Assembly (NCBI GenBank): GCA_001769835.1
Contig: MEPR01000039.1
Coordinates: 1 to 36,726 of the forward strand
Length of the DNA stretch: 36,726 nucleotides
Source: Bdellovibrionales bacterium GWB1_55_8
Lineage (GTDB): Bacteria; Bdellovibrionota; UBA1018
Reading direction: 5' to 3'
Part shown: one piece after another, positions 9,901-17,919 of the stretch
Layout of the letters: each line of letters begins with the position of its first letter
How positions within the stretch are numbered: the stretch's first letter is position 1
Program-made: the position numbers and the translations under genes
Notes under the pieces: model-generated
The model's database searches: none
What the model saw: only the letters and a program-made list of their open reading frames with translations
Told to the model about the DNA's origin: nothing

Positions 9901-10363
9901 ACGAGCTCGCGAGATAAATTCCTTCATCGCCAATGAAGCCGGGCGTATCGCGAAAGCCGCGGGCATACTCCTCTTCGTCCGTTGACAAGGGATGATGAAT
10001 GACGCCTGAGTACTGAAGCGCGAATTCCGAAACCCCGGGCGGCAAAATCACCTGATAACGCTCCTCAAGCGGCTCCTTGGGGTCGGTGGGTTCAGATTCG
10101 GAAAGAGATCCTGGCAACCGCGAAGAGGGGGGCAGGATAATCACACCCGGCGTCCTCGACAGCGGCGAAAGCCCGCGGTGGAGCGTAAATGTCATCCGTT
10201 CGGATTCGGAAATATTCTTTCGTTGATCCGTGAGGACTACTCGGTCAGTCACCGCAAGGCGGTGGGACGTCGGATCCAAAATGACGTCGAGTTCGTGATG
10301 TACAGACCCGGCAAACGCGGGCACTGCAAACAAAGCCACCAGAGCAGACGCGAAAAGTTTCAT
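6965..10363 (-). CDS. Exported bifunctional peptidase: M1 aminopeptidase + M28 peptidase + PDZ
   Basis: This is a 1132-residue secreted protein with a clear Sec signal (about 1-18, ending FAVPAFA). The N-terminal half is an M1 (gluzincin) aminopeptidase with Zn motif HEILHNWWGN (H301, E302, H305) and the third ligand E323 in NWCEGLTAYLAD. The exopeptidase GxMEN loop is replaced by an ENFWETGYGMPSF-type segment. The second half is an M28 zinc peptidase with HYDHLG (H838, D840), GADDNASG (D862) and FFTGEEGG (E900/E901). A C-terminal PDZ domain covers about 1055-1132 (IVPGSPAEKAGL). Both sets of metal ligands look intact, so two exopeptidase activities may act on one peptide pool in the periplasm or outside. 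The start is supported by AAGGAG nine bases before the ATG. It ends 2 bases from the convergent deaminase gene. Substrates are unknown. Confidence 0.92.
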   Translation of the reverse strand: MKLFASALVALFAVPAFAGSVHHELDVILDPTSHRLAVTDRVVLTDQRKNISESERMTFTLHRGLSPLSRTPGVIILPPSSRLPGSLSESEPTDPKEPLEERYQVILPPGVSEFALQYSGVIHHPLSTDEEEYARGFRDTPGFIGDEGIYLASSSYWYARFGDELVSFSLNVSLPAAWDSVSQGDRVFHERAERTRATWSSPELQDDIYLIGGQFTEYSKAGSGTLAMAFLTTPDPELAERYLNATTSYLEMYNRLIGAYPFRKFALVENFWETGYGMPSFTLLGPKIIRFPFILQSSYPHEILHNWWGNSVYVDYATGNWCEGLTAYLADHLLKEQAGGGAEYRRDTLQKYSSYVTGGNDFPLTEFRERHNPATEAVGYGKALGFYHMLRRSLGDEVFVRGLRDFYSSQKFQRAGFQDLRASMERVSGLNLDFEFEQWVSRAGAPELKIQATPRALPLDPQGAGPVEHDRYELHFALEQTQEGPGYRIQVPLAVDLEGQQGAYQTVVRMDNRTLDVQLRVPGKPVRVHVDPEFDIFRRLHPLEIPPTVSRALGAGKLLVIVPAGAAAPLQQAYMELARIWVGSEPSADREIRMDSEVSVIPADRTVWLLGWENKFRLQAIDSLSAYGVSSSTAGIRIGDFDVASKTQTFVGIGRNPNQLAEALGWVAIGEAQGVAGIAALGRKLPHYGKYGYLAFEGADAKNIAKGIWPSINSPLSAEVIFPNGSHGSGPRAKLAPRPALAEIPDVFQAKALQEHVVYLAQEALKGREPGTPEIDLAADYLAGKLREFGITPAGENGFFQSWTEHLAAPKGEIRLTNVLGRISGRNSALEPVVIGAHYDHLGLGWPDAHAENRGKVHPGADDNASGVSVLLEVARAFGARSRAGVTFERTIVFAFFTGEEGGLLGSRHFVKTAQEKYVAMINLDTVGRIASGSFQVLGTGSAKEWSGLFKGVEFMTSVPLSLVPQDFGGSDQRSFREIGVAAVHFFSGPTADYHRPSDTAEKLDYAGMVNVAKVAREALVIIANRSTPFTEVAPNPDQPPPSGERKAFLGTVPDFSFAGPGVRAAQIVPGSPAEKAGLIAQDIVLQMDKHVIAGLREYSVLLKSFKPGQEVDIVYSRGGIERSCRAVLSER

Positions 10364-10473
10364 AAGCTCCTTATAAAAGAGGAACCAGAAATCCCCAAAA
10401 GTTTAATAGGACTTATGACAGTATGCGTTATGAGTCAAGAAATCCCAACCTTGCGGAGTTCGGCGATTTAATT

Positions 10474-10998
10474 TCACTGCGGAATATCGCAAGGAATCGT
10501 GACGGTATCCGTGGTGAATGCAGGGACTGAATGGCTTTCATGAAAAAGCCCGAATTTCACTTCACGAACGGAAGCAGGGTCTTTACCGGCCCAGTTCTCG
10601 CGGCATTGGGGAGCCGCCTGGACGATTTCCATTTCCCAGCCCGCAAGCTCGGAAAGCTGTTTCGGATAGGACCTGAAATTGAGATCGTTTTCACGACAGT
10701 TGAGCTGAGCGAGATCGGCCTGGAACAGATCCAGGCTCTGGAAATCGGTGATCGCCCGAACCATTCCGCTTTTCGCATCGACTTCGAGCCTCACGCCAGG
10801 TGAAGCAACCAGGGTTCTTCCCGCGAAACTCATTTGCAGCACGAGGAATCGGATCCGGGCGCGGCAGACTTCGCCTTCATCACAGATCAGCTGGCGCTTA
10901 CAAGCGATCTCAGTGGTAACTGTTGTATTCGGGGTAGCATTCGAGAACGCGCTCAGCGGAGCAACGAGAGCCAGCACGACAAACAAGCGAACGAACAT
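10474..10998 (-). CDS. Secreted cysteine-rich protein of unknown function
   Basis: I do not recognise a family. The protein of about 174 residues starts with a convincing Sec signal (MFVRLFVVLALVAPLSA, cleavage after SNA). The mature part contains six cysteines in the order IACKRQLICDEGEVC, LNC, PQC and IPC, consistent with up to three disulfides in the periplasm. Predicted content is mostly short beta strands. I chose the ATG at 10998, with AAGGGGGA just upstream. An in-frame start at 11049 would add a 17-residue polar leader before the signal peptide and is unlikely. It lies between the subtilase gene (55 bases upstream) and the large M1-M28 peptidase gene (110 bases downstream), all on the same strand. 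A shared role in extracellular proteolysis, for instance as an inhibitor or chaperone, is possible but not shown by the sequence. Confidence 0.75.
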   Translation of the reverse strand: MFVRLFVVLALVAPLSAFSNATPNTTVTTEIACKRQLICDEGEVCRARIRFLVLQMSFAGRTLVASPGVRLEVDAKSGMVRAITDFQSLDLFQADLAQLNCRENDLNFRSYPKQLSELAGWEMEIVQAAPQCRENWAGKDPASVREVKFGLFHESHSVPAFTTDTVTIPCDIPQ

Positions 10999-11053
10999 GG
11001 TATCCCCCTTAATTTCCTTGGGAATACACCCGTCTGCCTGCACCTGCAATGTC

Positions 11054-12814
11054 CTATTTCGAACTGAAAAGCAGGGCCGCTGTCTTCAAAGCCTCGTAGG
11101 CATTCACAATCCCGCCGGACACGGAAAGCTTCGCGAAATCCGTGAGAATTCCGGTTCCCGGCGCTTCCACCAATTCCGGCACATTGCCCCGCACCGTACG
11201 CATCAGAATGGCGCGCACTTGCCGGGGAGTCAGTCTTGGATACTGGGAGAGCAGCAACGCCGCGACCCCGGCAACTTCAGGAGACGCCATACTGGTCCCA
11301 TCATAGGATTGATACGCGTTTCCGGGTGTCGAGGACAGGATTCCCATCCCGGGAGCGAAGAGATCGACTGATTTCTGTCCGTAATTTGAAAAGCTCGCGA
11401 CCAGCGAGGCATCGAAATATTTAGTAGAGGCCGCAACCTCGATCCAATTGTCGACAGGCTCCCCTTCCGGGCGCCTCGGAAAGCTGTCTTCCAAGTCGAT
11501 ATCCACTCCTGAATTCCCGGCGGCGTGCACCAGGAGTACGCCCTTCTGACGGGCATACCGGATGGCATCATACACATACTCCCGGTTCGGGGAATAGGAT
11601 TTGCCAAAACTCATGTTCACAACCCGTGCGCCGTTATCCACGGCATAGCGAATCGCATTCCCGACATCCTTGTCGCGCTCGTCACCATTGGGAACCACGC
11701 GAAGAGGCATGATGCGGACGAACGCGGACTGACCATTGATGCCGATCCCGTTCTCACGAATGGCTGCAATAATGCCAGCCACATGGGTTCCGTGGTCAGC
11801 ATCGACATGGACGTTAGAGTTTCCGTAACCGATATCGTCCATTCGCGCAGGATCATCGCCGATCAAATCGCTGGCATTGAAATTCAGGTCGAAATGAGGC
11901 TCAACTTCCTTCTGCAGCCACGAAATCTTCTGATTGAGTACCGCCGTCGTGACCCCACGCTCCAAATAGCGCCGGGCCAAGGCCCTGGCTTGCTCCAGAA
12001 GCTCATCTCCTGCGGGAATCGCATCGAGCGCGGGAATCGACTCGCTTCCCAGACCCGCCTGACGAAGCACGACCAGCGCTGAATCCAGTTCCTTGAGTTG
12101 CACACGGAGTTTGTCCAGCGTACGGCGGGCCATACCCGACTGCGCTTCAAAGGACGCCTCGAGTTTTTCCAAGTAGGCCCGCTCCGATTCAGAAAGCTCC
12201 CGGGATTCAGCAAGACGGCGCATCCGCGCGACCTCGCGCGTTACCTCAAGCGAGTTGGCTTCGAGATTTCTCCCATCGGCGGCGCCCAGGAAATTCCACC
12301 CGTGCACGTCTCCGACATAACCGTTCCCATCATTGTCGCGCCCGGGGGTACCGCGTTCCTCGGCCTCGTTCGTCCAGATGACCCCGGCCAGATCCTCATG
12401 ATGAATGTCCACGCCGCCATCAATCACGGCGACGATGATGGGCTTCTCAGGGGTCCTCATGGGAAACTCACGGAAGGCACGTTCCGTCGAGGTACCCGGA
12501 ATTTTATCCAGCTCAAGATCCGAAAGAGCCCACACCTCACTGGTTGCGGGAGCCTCTCCATAGCGGATCCGATTGCCTTTGGCATCGCGGTAGCTGAAGT
12601 GATCCGACATTTCCGATGATGTTTTCGAATCTAAAGTTTCATTGGCCTCGCGCAGATAATGAAGAAGCTGCGCTCGTCGCAGTCCGGAGGCGCCGTTCAA
12701 TGCTGGGAAAGCCTGAGCACTGGGATCCAGGTTCGGATTGGGATCCCCCTGACAGCCCAGAAGCATTCCGCAGGAAAGGGTGACAATCATCAGTCGCTTC
12801 ATCGTTGCACGCAT
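11054..12814 (-). CDS. Subtilisin-like serine protease (S8) lipoprotein with long insert
   Basis: It is a secreted serine endopeptidase. With the ATG at 12814 the protein has 587 residues. The lipobox LLGCQ near residue 21 predicts an outer-membrane lipoprotein. The catalytic triad is D132 in VAVIDGGVDI, H341 in DHGTHVAG and S508 in GTSMASPEVAG, with an oxyanion Asn in HAAGNSG. The spacing between Asp and His is 209 residues, far more than in typical subtilases. The extra stretch holds a long charged, coiled-coil-like helix (about 180-240) and a conserved-looking region ending in DLIGDDPARMDD. Residues 25-125 probably form a short propeptide or linker. Longer in-frame starts up to 12865 would push the signal peptide inward. 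Inserts of this kind occur in some S8 proteins of Bacteroidetes and Bdellovibrio-like bacteria, but their role is not known to me. Confidence 0.92.
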   Translation of the reverse strand: MRATMKRLMIVTLSCGMLLGCQGDPNPNLDPSAQAFPALNGASGLRRAQLLHYLREANETLDSKTSSEMSDHFSYRDAKGNRIRYGEAPATSEVWALSDLELDKIPGTSTERAFREFPMRTPEKPIIVAVIDGGVDIHHEDLAGVIWTNEAEERGTPGRDNDGNGYVGDVHGWNFLGAADGRNLEANSLEVTREVARMRRLAESRELSESERAYLEKLEASFEAQSGMARRTLDKLRVQLKELDSALVVLRQAGLGSESIPALDAIPAGDELLEQARALARRYLERGVTTAVLNQKISWLQKEVEPHFDLNFNASDLIGDDPARMDDIGYGNSNVHVDADHGTHVAGIIAAIRENGIGINGQSAFVRIMPLRVVPNGDERDKDVGNAIRYAVDNGARVVNMSFGKSYSPNREYVYDAIRYARQKGVLLVHAAGNSGVDIDLEDSFPRRPEGEPVDNWIEVAASTKYFDASLVASFSNYGQKSVDLFAPGMGILSSTPGNAYQSYDGTSMASPEVAGVAALLLSQYPRLTPRQVRAILMRTVRGNVPELVEAPGTGILTDFAKLSVSGGIVNAYEALKTAALLFSSK

Positions 12815-12973
12815 GCGAAAACCGCCCGGCACTGTACCGAGCGAGAGTTCGCCCCGGCGCCGCAAAGAGCAAAAGCAATGCCTGAAGTTTACGCTTCAAG
12901 TAACTGAATTTACATAGCTTAACTAAATCCGCAAAACCAGGAATCGCACATCACTTTCACAGATGTAAAAAGT

Positions 12974-15900
12974 TTAGACAGTGATACGCGCACGACGTGC
13001 TTTGCCCAGCCAGACCATCACCCTCCCCGCCCAGCCAAGCATGTCCTCACGGATCACCAGCAACGCAGGCAGCAAGAACAGGGTCATCAGTGAAGAAGAC
13101 ATGAGGCCGTAGCCCATCGTGAATGCAATGGGCTGGGTGAACCCGGACTCCCCGCCCAGCCCGTAGGCCACTGGAAGCACACCCGCAATCGTGGTGGTCG
13201 AGGTCAGAAAAATCGCACGCAGCCGACTGGCGGCTCCCTGGATGATCGCTTTGCGGTCGAGACGTCCTTCCTTGTCAGCTCCCTGGTTGATCTGATGAAC
13301 CATCACGATGCTGTCGTTCACCGCGATTCCGATCACGCCAAGAAGGCCGATCATCGCCATCAAGGTCAGCGGCTGGCCATGGAAATAGAGTGCCCAGAGC
13401 GCGCCCATGATACCGAGCGGAATCGGAAGCGCCACAATGAAGGGTTGCGTGAACGACCGCAGGACCAACACCAGGACACCGAGGATCATCAGCATGCAGT
13501 AAAAAACCACCTTCATGCTCCAGGCCTTGTTCTCGGAGGCGAACTCGTTGGCGTCGTCGACGGTGATGTTCAGCGCCGGATACCGCGTCCGGATGGATGT
13601 CAATCGTTCGTCGATTTCCTTTTTGGCCGTTTCCAGATTGGCCTTCTCCTTGTCATACCGGAAGTCGATGTTCAGGTTCCGGAGCCCATTGCGATGATCG
13701 ATGGTTTTGAAGTTGCTGACGAGAGTCCACCTGCCGAGGAAACTCAGCGGAACGGATGTTCCGATCGAGGAGACCACCTCAAAGGCGCCAAGCTCATTGA
13801 AACTCGGCGTGTGAGAGCCACGATCCATCTCGGTGTAGACCTGGATCGTTTCACCTCCATGCCTGAGATCCACAAGTGAATCCGGCGAGAAGAACTGGCG
13901 AAGCTGCGTTCCGAGGTCGTACCGACTCAGCCTGTAACGCGCAAGCTCGAGCGCATCGGGCTCAAACTGCCAGCCTTCCTGATAGCGATAAAGGTCGGTC
14001 ACGGCTTCCTTGATCGCACCCTTCTTCTCGATCTGGGCGATCACCTCTTTTTCGAAAAGCGAGAAATCAACGGCATCAGATCCTTCGACCCTCACTGAAA
14101 CCATGTCTTTCTTGTAATCGTCCTGTCCGCGTTTCCGTGCCTCACTGCTGAGCTCTTCGAAACCGGCCGTTTTATGGGTTTCAAGATCCTTCTTCAGTCT
14201 TTCAAGAACCTTGTTCTTCAGGACCGAGGGGTGAAGCTCGTCGCGATTCAAGTTCAGCGTGAACTGAACATAGCGGTAACCGCGAAAATTCCGGCCGTCG
14301 CGCCACTGGCGCCCGAGGTTCGCCCAGAAGTATTCGACTTCATCCTTCGGATACGCGCGGATGAGCTCGAAAATCGGCTGCATCAATTTCTTGGTGCCTT
14401 CAAGGGAATCACTGCTCTTCAGGGTCGCATAGATCTTGATCTGCTCCGGCCCGATCCCGACGTTGAAATAATGCTCCACCTTGTTCTGCGCGATCCAGAT
14501 AGCGCCTGCAAACGATCCGATCACTACCGCGAACGCCGCATACCTGAAACGCACGACCTGGGAAAGGATGTGGATGTACAGCTCCCGCACCTTCCCGAAA
14601 GCACGCTTGGCATAATCCTTCGGAGGTTCCGTCACGAAATGTGTCAGGTGGTTCGGAAGAATGAAAAATGATTCAAACCAGCTGAACAGAAGCGTCGCTG
14701 AAATGACCACAGGAATAGCCGCAAGAAACCAGGTCATGGATCCCTTGATGATCAGGATCGGACTGAAGGCGAGTATGGTCGTGATGATGGTGCCGGTCAC
14801 CGGAAGCATCATGCTGGAAACCGCATTCCTGGCGGCGTCCTTTGGTTTCATGCCCTTCTCGAGGTTCTGCGAATACATCTCCGAAATGATGATCGCGTCA
14901 TCGACCAGAACGCCCGAGACCACGATGAGACCGATGAGCGAAAGCAGGTCAAGCGAGATTCCAAAGACCTTCAGAACGATGAAGCTGCCGAAATACGCAA
15001 TCGGGATGCCGAGCGCCGCCATGATCGCCAGGCGCCAGTGCAAAAAGAGACTGAGAAGCACCAGGACCATTACCAGTCCCTGCACGCCGTTTGACTTCAG
15101 CACGTTCAGCTGCTGGCGAATGAACCGGGGGCCATCCATGAGTTCGACGATCTCGACTCCAGGTGGCAGCGAGCCTTTCAGAGATTCAATCTTGGCTTTG
15201 ACCTCGTCGTAAACAATCAGGGCGTCCGAGGTCGTATCCTTCTTGATCTCAAACCAGGCAACCTCCTCACCGTCCACGAGCCACGCCGAGTGGTCTTCGG
15301 CGCTGCTCCAGCTGACAGTGGCCAGATCCGCGAGCCTCACGGAATTTCCAGTCCGGTTCGTGATGATGGCATAGGCACGTAGCGCCTCAAGATCGAGAGA
15401 GGGCTGCTTCAGTTCCGCCGCCCACTCCTTTTCGTCTTTTCTCAGGCGGCCCAGCGGAACAAACGAGAAATACTCTCTGAGCGCCCCGCGCACCTGACTC
15501 ATGGATACGCCGTACGAGCGAAGCTTCTCGGGTTTAAAACGGATGTAGATGTCCCGATTCTTCATCTCGAGCTCGGTGGTGGCGATACCCTTTAACTTTT
15601 CAATCTGAGTCTGGAATCTGCGCAGTGCCGCGCGATGCGAGGGATCCATCGGATCCACATGCTTGAAGGAGTACACGGCCAGAAAGACATCAGTGGCCTT
15701 CATCTGCCTGACCTGAACCGGCAGAAGATCCTTCGGGAGGCGATGGCTGATTTTCGAAACACGTTGCCGGACGTCTTCCACCTTCTCGTCCATATCGGGA
15801 GTACCGGGCTCGTACTCGATGGTGATTGCCGTCATTCCCTCGTTCGTGCTGGATGAAAGCTTTTTTACCCCCCCGATCCCTTTCAACGTTTCCTCGACGG

Positions 15901-16099
15901 GAAACGTGACCAGAGTTTCCAGTTCCTGGGGAGAGGCTCCGGGGAGCGCGGCCTCCACCGTAATGAGTTCGAACTCAAAAGGAGGATGCAGGTCGCGCTT
16001 GAGATCCCAGAGCACGAGCCCTCCGACCAGGCAGATCGCGACGCTGACCACATTCACGAGTTTCGAGTGGTTCAGGAAATACTCGACGAGATTTTTCAT
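12974..16099 (-). CDS. RND-family efflux/transport protein (AcrB/HAE1-like)
   Basis: This inner-membrane, proton-driven transporter has 1041 residues. It shows the RND arrangement of twelve helices with two large periplasmic loops: helix 1 at about 11-30, then a pore/porter domain with the early motif ALPGASPQELETLVTFPVEE. The proton-relay Asp pair D400/D401 is in GVLVDDAIIISEM of helix 4. In helix 10 the segment IAVNDSIVMV has N928-D929 where AcrB has K940-N941, a variant seen in many non-AcrB subgroups. The start is set by an ATGA overlap with the stop of the outer-membrane factor gene, which also implies tight coupling. A longer frame reaching 16147 would place 16 polar residues before helix 1. 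No periplasmic adaptor is encoded next to it. The substrate is unknown. Confidence 0.93.
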   Translation of the reverse strand: MKNLVEYFLNHSKLVNVVSVAICLVGGLVLWDLKRDLHPPFEFELITVEAALPGASPQELETLVTFPVEETLKGIGGVKKLSSSTNEGMTAITIEYEPGTPDMDEKVEDVRQRVSKISHRLPKDLLPVQVRQMKATDVFLAVYSFKHVDPMDPSHRAALRRFQTQIEKLKGIATTELEMKNRDIYIRFKPEKLRSYGVSMSQVRGALREYFSFVPLGRLRKDEKEWAAELKQPSLDLEALRAYAIITNRTGNSVRLADLATVSWSSAEDHSAWLVDGEEVAWFEIKKDTTSDALIVYDEVKAKIESLKGSLPPGVEIVELMDGPRFIRQQLNVLKSNGVQGLVMVLVLLSLFLHWRLAIMAALGIPIAYFGSFIVLKVFGISLDLLSLIGLIVVSGVLVDDAIIISEMYSQNLEKGMKPKDAARNAVSSMMLPVTGTIITTILAFSPILIIKGSMTWFLAAIPVVISATLLFSWFESFFILPNHLTHFVTEPPKDYAKRAFGKVRELYIHILSQVVRFRYAAFAVVIGSFAGAIWIAQNKVEHYFNVGIGPEQIKIYATLKSSDSLEGTKKLMQPIFELIRAYPKDEVEYFWANLGRQWRDGRNFRGYRYVQFTLNLNRDELHPSVLKNKVLERLKKDLETHKTAGFEELSSEARKRGQDDYKKDMVSVRVEGSDAVDFSLFEKEVIAQIEKKGAIKEAVTDLYRYQEGWQFEPDALELARYRLSRYDLGTQLRQFFSPDSLVDLRHGGETIQVYTEMDRGSHTPSFNELGAFEVVSSIGTSVPLSFLGRWTLVSNFKTIDHRNGLRNLNIDFRYDKEKANLETAKKEIDERLTSIRTRYPALNITVDDANEFASENKAWSMKVVFYCMLMILGVLVLVLRSFTQPFIVALPIPLGIMGALWALYFHGQPLTLMAMIGLLGVIGIAVNDSIVMVHQINQGADKEGRLDRKAIIQGAASRLRAIFLTSTTTIAGVLPVAYGLGGESGFTQPIAFTMGYGLMSSSLMTLFLLPALLVIREDMLGWAGRVMVWLGKARRARITV

Positions 16100-17487
16100 A
16101 GTTCCGTTCCACAAAGGAAACCGTGCTGGCCGGTGAGCGCGGCCCAAGAGCTTTTAGCATTCCAGAGGTCCATCTGAAGCTGATACCCCGCGAGAACCTC
16201 GTTCAGGTGCGCATCACGCAGCCTGAGGTAATCCTCGAATTCCATCCGCCCCGTTTCCATGAGCTGATAAGCTTCGCCGACCTGGGCGCGCTTCAACGCG
16301 ACCTTCTTTTCGAAATTGCCAAGCTTCTGCTCCATGCTCTCGAGAAGCGCCGGGAATGCCGCGGCCTGCGCCCTGAACTCCCGGTCGGTCTCCCGTAGCC
16401 GCGATTCAGCGAGCGTCTGCTGCGCCGCTGAGTGCGCAACGGCCGCATCCATGCTCCGGTTGAAGATCGGCAGAGTGATCTTTATGCCAGCCTTGATCGT
16501 GGATTCCTCATAATCGTTCAGGGTTGCTGTCACCACCTGTCCATCCGTGCTGGCGTACTCTGCGAAGAAATCGACTCCACTCTTCTGCAAGCTTCGTGTG
16601 GCTTCGAGCGCGCCCTCAGCGGAACGAAGCTCCATCTGACGCGCCATCAGCAGGGGGGAACCAGGCTCGGAGCGCACAAGCACCGGACGACGGATGAACG
16701 ACACTGGATCAGCAAACGTGATTTCCCGGCCGGCATACGAATGGAGCTGCTCGAGAGCGCTTTTCCCCTCAGCTTTCGACTCGGCGAGGAGATCCTGCAG
16801 GCGCAGGAAGTCGGATTGCGCCGCAAGCCAGTCAATACGACGCGAAAGCTTCCTTCTGAAGGAACTCTCGGCAGTTTTAAGAGCACGCTCCGCGTCTTTC
16901 AGTGAGCCTTCAAGCAGTTTGACCCGCTGCTGGCGGGCCCAGGCCCTCAGGTAAATTGTGACGGCTTCCTGACAGCTCTCAAGTGCCCTGTGCGCCGTCA
17001 TCGCGCGTGCGGCTTCGAATGCCAGGGCACTGCTGGCCTGCTGCAGACGATCGCTCTTTCCGAGATGGTTCCTAACAAGAGGTAGCGAGACGCCGAAAGT
17101 ATAGCTGTGATTCAGGAAGAAATCGGCCGCTGCGCCCCCATCGGCATAGGATTTCGTCCCCTTGAACGTCAGCTGCATCCCGATCGGGGTGTTCTGAACC
17201 AGCTGCGCAGAGATTTCACTCCCGCTATTCTTTAAGAGCAGGTCCGGTGATTGGTAATGCTTCTCGGTCCGCGTGAATGCCGGGGTCAGGAGCAGCGAGG
17301 ACTGGAAGAGATCCGAATCCCTCCGAAGCTGTGCCTGAGCCTGCTCAGTGCGTACGCGGGTTTCCTGAAGCGAAATGTCCTGCGATTGGAAAAGCGGTAC
17401 AAACTCCTGGACAGACAGGGGCCTCGCCTGTGCGAACACGAGAGCAGGAAAAAACAACGCAACTACCGATGTTCTCAATAAGTTCAT
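16096..17487 (-). CDS. TolC-family outer-membrane factor
   Basis: This 463-residue protein has a Sec signal (about 1-19, ending LVFAQA) and the repeated long helical hairpins of outer-membrane efflux channels (two OEP repeats, about 25-230 and 240-450). It should form the trimeric channel through the outer membrane. Evidence is the heptad-like alpha-barrel stretches such as LQETRVRTEQAQAQLRRDSD, the ALESCQEAVTIYLRAWARQQ region, and the C-terminal YLRLRDAHLNEVLAGYQ repeat end. The stop codon overlaps the start of the RND pump gene by four bases (ATGA), so the two are one operon and probably one machine. The ribosome-binding site before the ATG is weak. It is divergent from the DUF378 gene across a 111-base gap that must hold promoters for both directions. 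There is no lipobox. Confidence 0.9.
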   Translation of the reverse strand: MNLLRTSVVALFFPALVFAQARPLSVQEFVPLFQSQDISLQETRVRTEQAQAQLRRDSDLFQSSLLLTPAFTRTEKHYQSPDLLLKNSGSEISAQLVQNTPIGMQLTFKGTKSYADGGAAADFFLNHSYTFGVSLPLVRNHLGKSDRLQQASSALAFEAARAMTAHRALESCQEAVTIYLRAWARQQRVKLLEGSLKDAERALKTAESSFRRKLSRRIDWLAAQSDFLRLQDLLAESKAEGKSALEQLHSYAGREITFADPVSFIRRPVLVRSEPGSPLLMARQMELRSAEGALEATRSLQKSGVDFFAEYASTDGQVVTATLNDYEESTIKAGIKITLPIFNRSMDAAVAHSAAQQTLAESRLRETDREFRAQAAAFPALLESMEQKLGNFEKKVALKRAQVGEAYQLMETGRMEFEDYLRLRDAHLNEVLAGYQLQMDLWNAKSSWAALTGQHGFLCGTEL

Positions 17488-17598
17488 AGTTTTAGAGCCA
17501 CTCGGTTTAGCAGCCGGTAAAAACCAAGTCGAGCTAATTTAGGGCGGTCGGCAGCGTCGCACCCGAGTTGCATAAAAAGGGGGGAAAAGGAGAATGCC

Positions 17599-17835
17599 AT
17601 GGTTCGTTTTGCAACTGCGCTTCTGATTATCGGAGGCCTGAACTGGGGGCTGATCGGCCTATTCCAATTTGACCTGGTCGCCGCCATTTTCGGCGGACAG
17701 GCCGCTATCCTCAGTCGAATCATTTACACACTGGTAGGGGCTGCAGCCTTATACGAGGTGTTCGTGTTCAACCGTCTCCGGAGCGCGGAAATCCCAGCTT
17801 CTCGACGAGTCGACCGCATCGATCGCGCAGCTTAA
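17599..17835 (+). CDS. DUF378 small membrane protein
   Basis: This 78-residue protein has two transmembrane helices (about 3-21 and 37-57) and the DUF378 hallmark GGLNWGLIGLFQFDLVA followed by LSRIIYTLVGAAALYEV. The C-terminal 20 residues are charged and polar (RRVDRIDRAA end), probably cytoplasmic. An AAGGAG ribosome-binding site stands seven bases before the ATG. The molecular function of DUF378 is unknown. Members are widespread small inner-membrane proteins, often solitary. It is the first plus-strand gene after the divergent efflux operon and is followed by gsk after 84 bases. That gap appears to carry a separate promoter, so a functional link to gsk is not required. Confidence 0.88.
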   Translation: MVRFATALLIIGGLNWGLIGLFQFDLVAAIFGGQAAILSRIIYTLVGAAALYEVFVFNRLRSAEIPASRRVDRIDRAA

Positions 17836-17861
17836 CTATCTGACTGATCTGCTTAGATAAT
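17832..17861 (+). promoter_or_regulatory. Possible promoter for gsk
   Basis: TTAACT (17832-17837, four of six) and GATAAT (17856-17861, five of six) are 18 bases apart. The -35 overlaps the stop codon of the DUF378 gene. This would give a leader of about 50 bases before the gsk ATG. The match was made by eye and is moderate at best. Confidence 0.3.
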
Positions 17862-17919
17862 TCAGCTCAAAATTGACGCTGGACGGCATCGGCATTCGCG
17901 CGCTAAAAGCGGTGCACCG

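Noticed and set aside
9200-9985. A 261-codon plus-strand frame opposite the M1 domain
   Set aside because: Antisense to the HEXXH region; composition typical of a reverse frame.
10410-10438. Possible promoter (TTGACT ... TAAGTC, minus strand) before the M1-M28 peptidase gene
   Set aside because: The -10 match is poor and no better pair is seen in the 110-base gap, so I did not list it as a feature.
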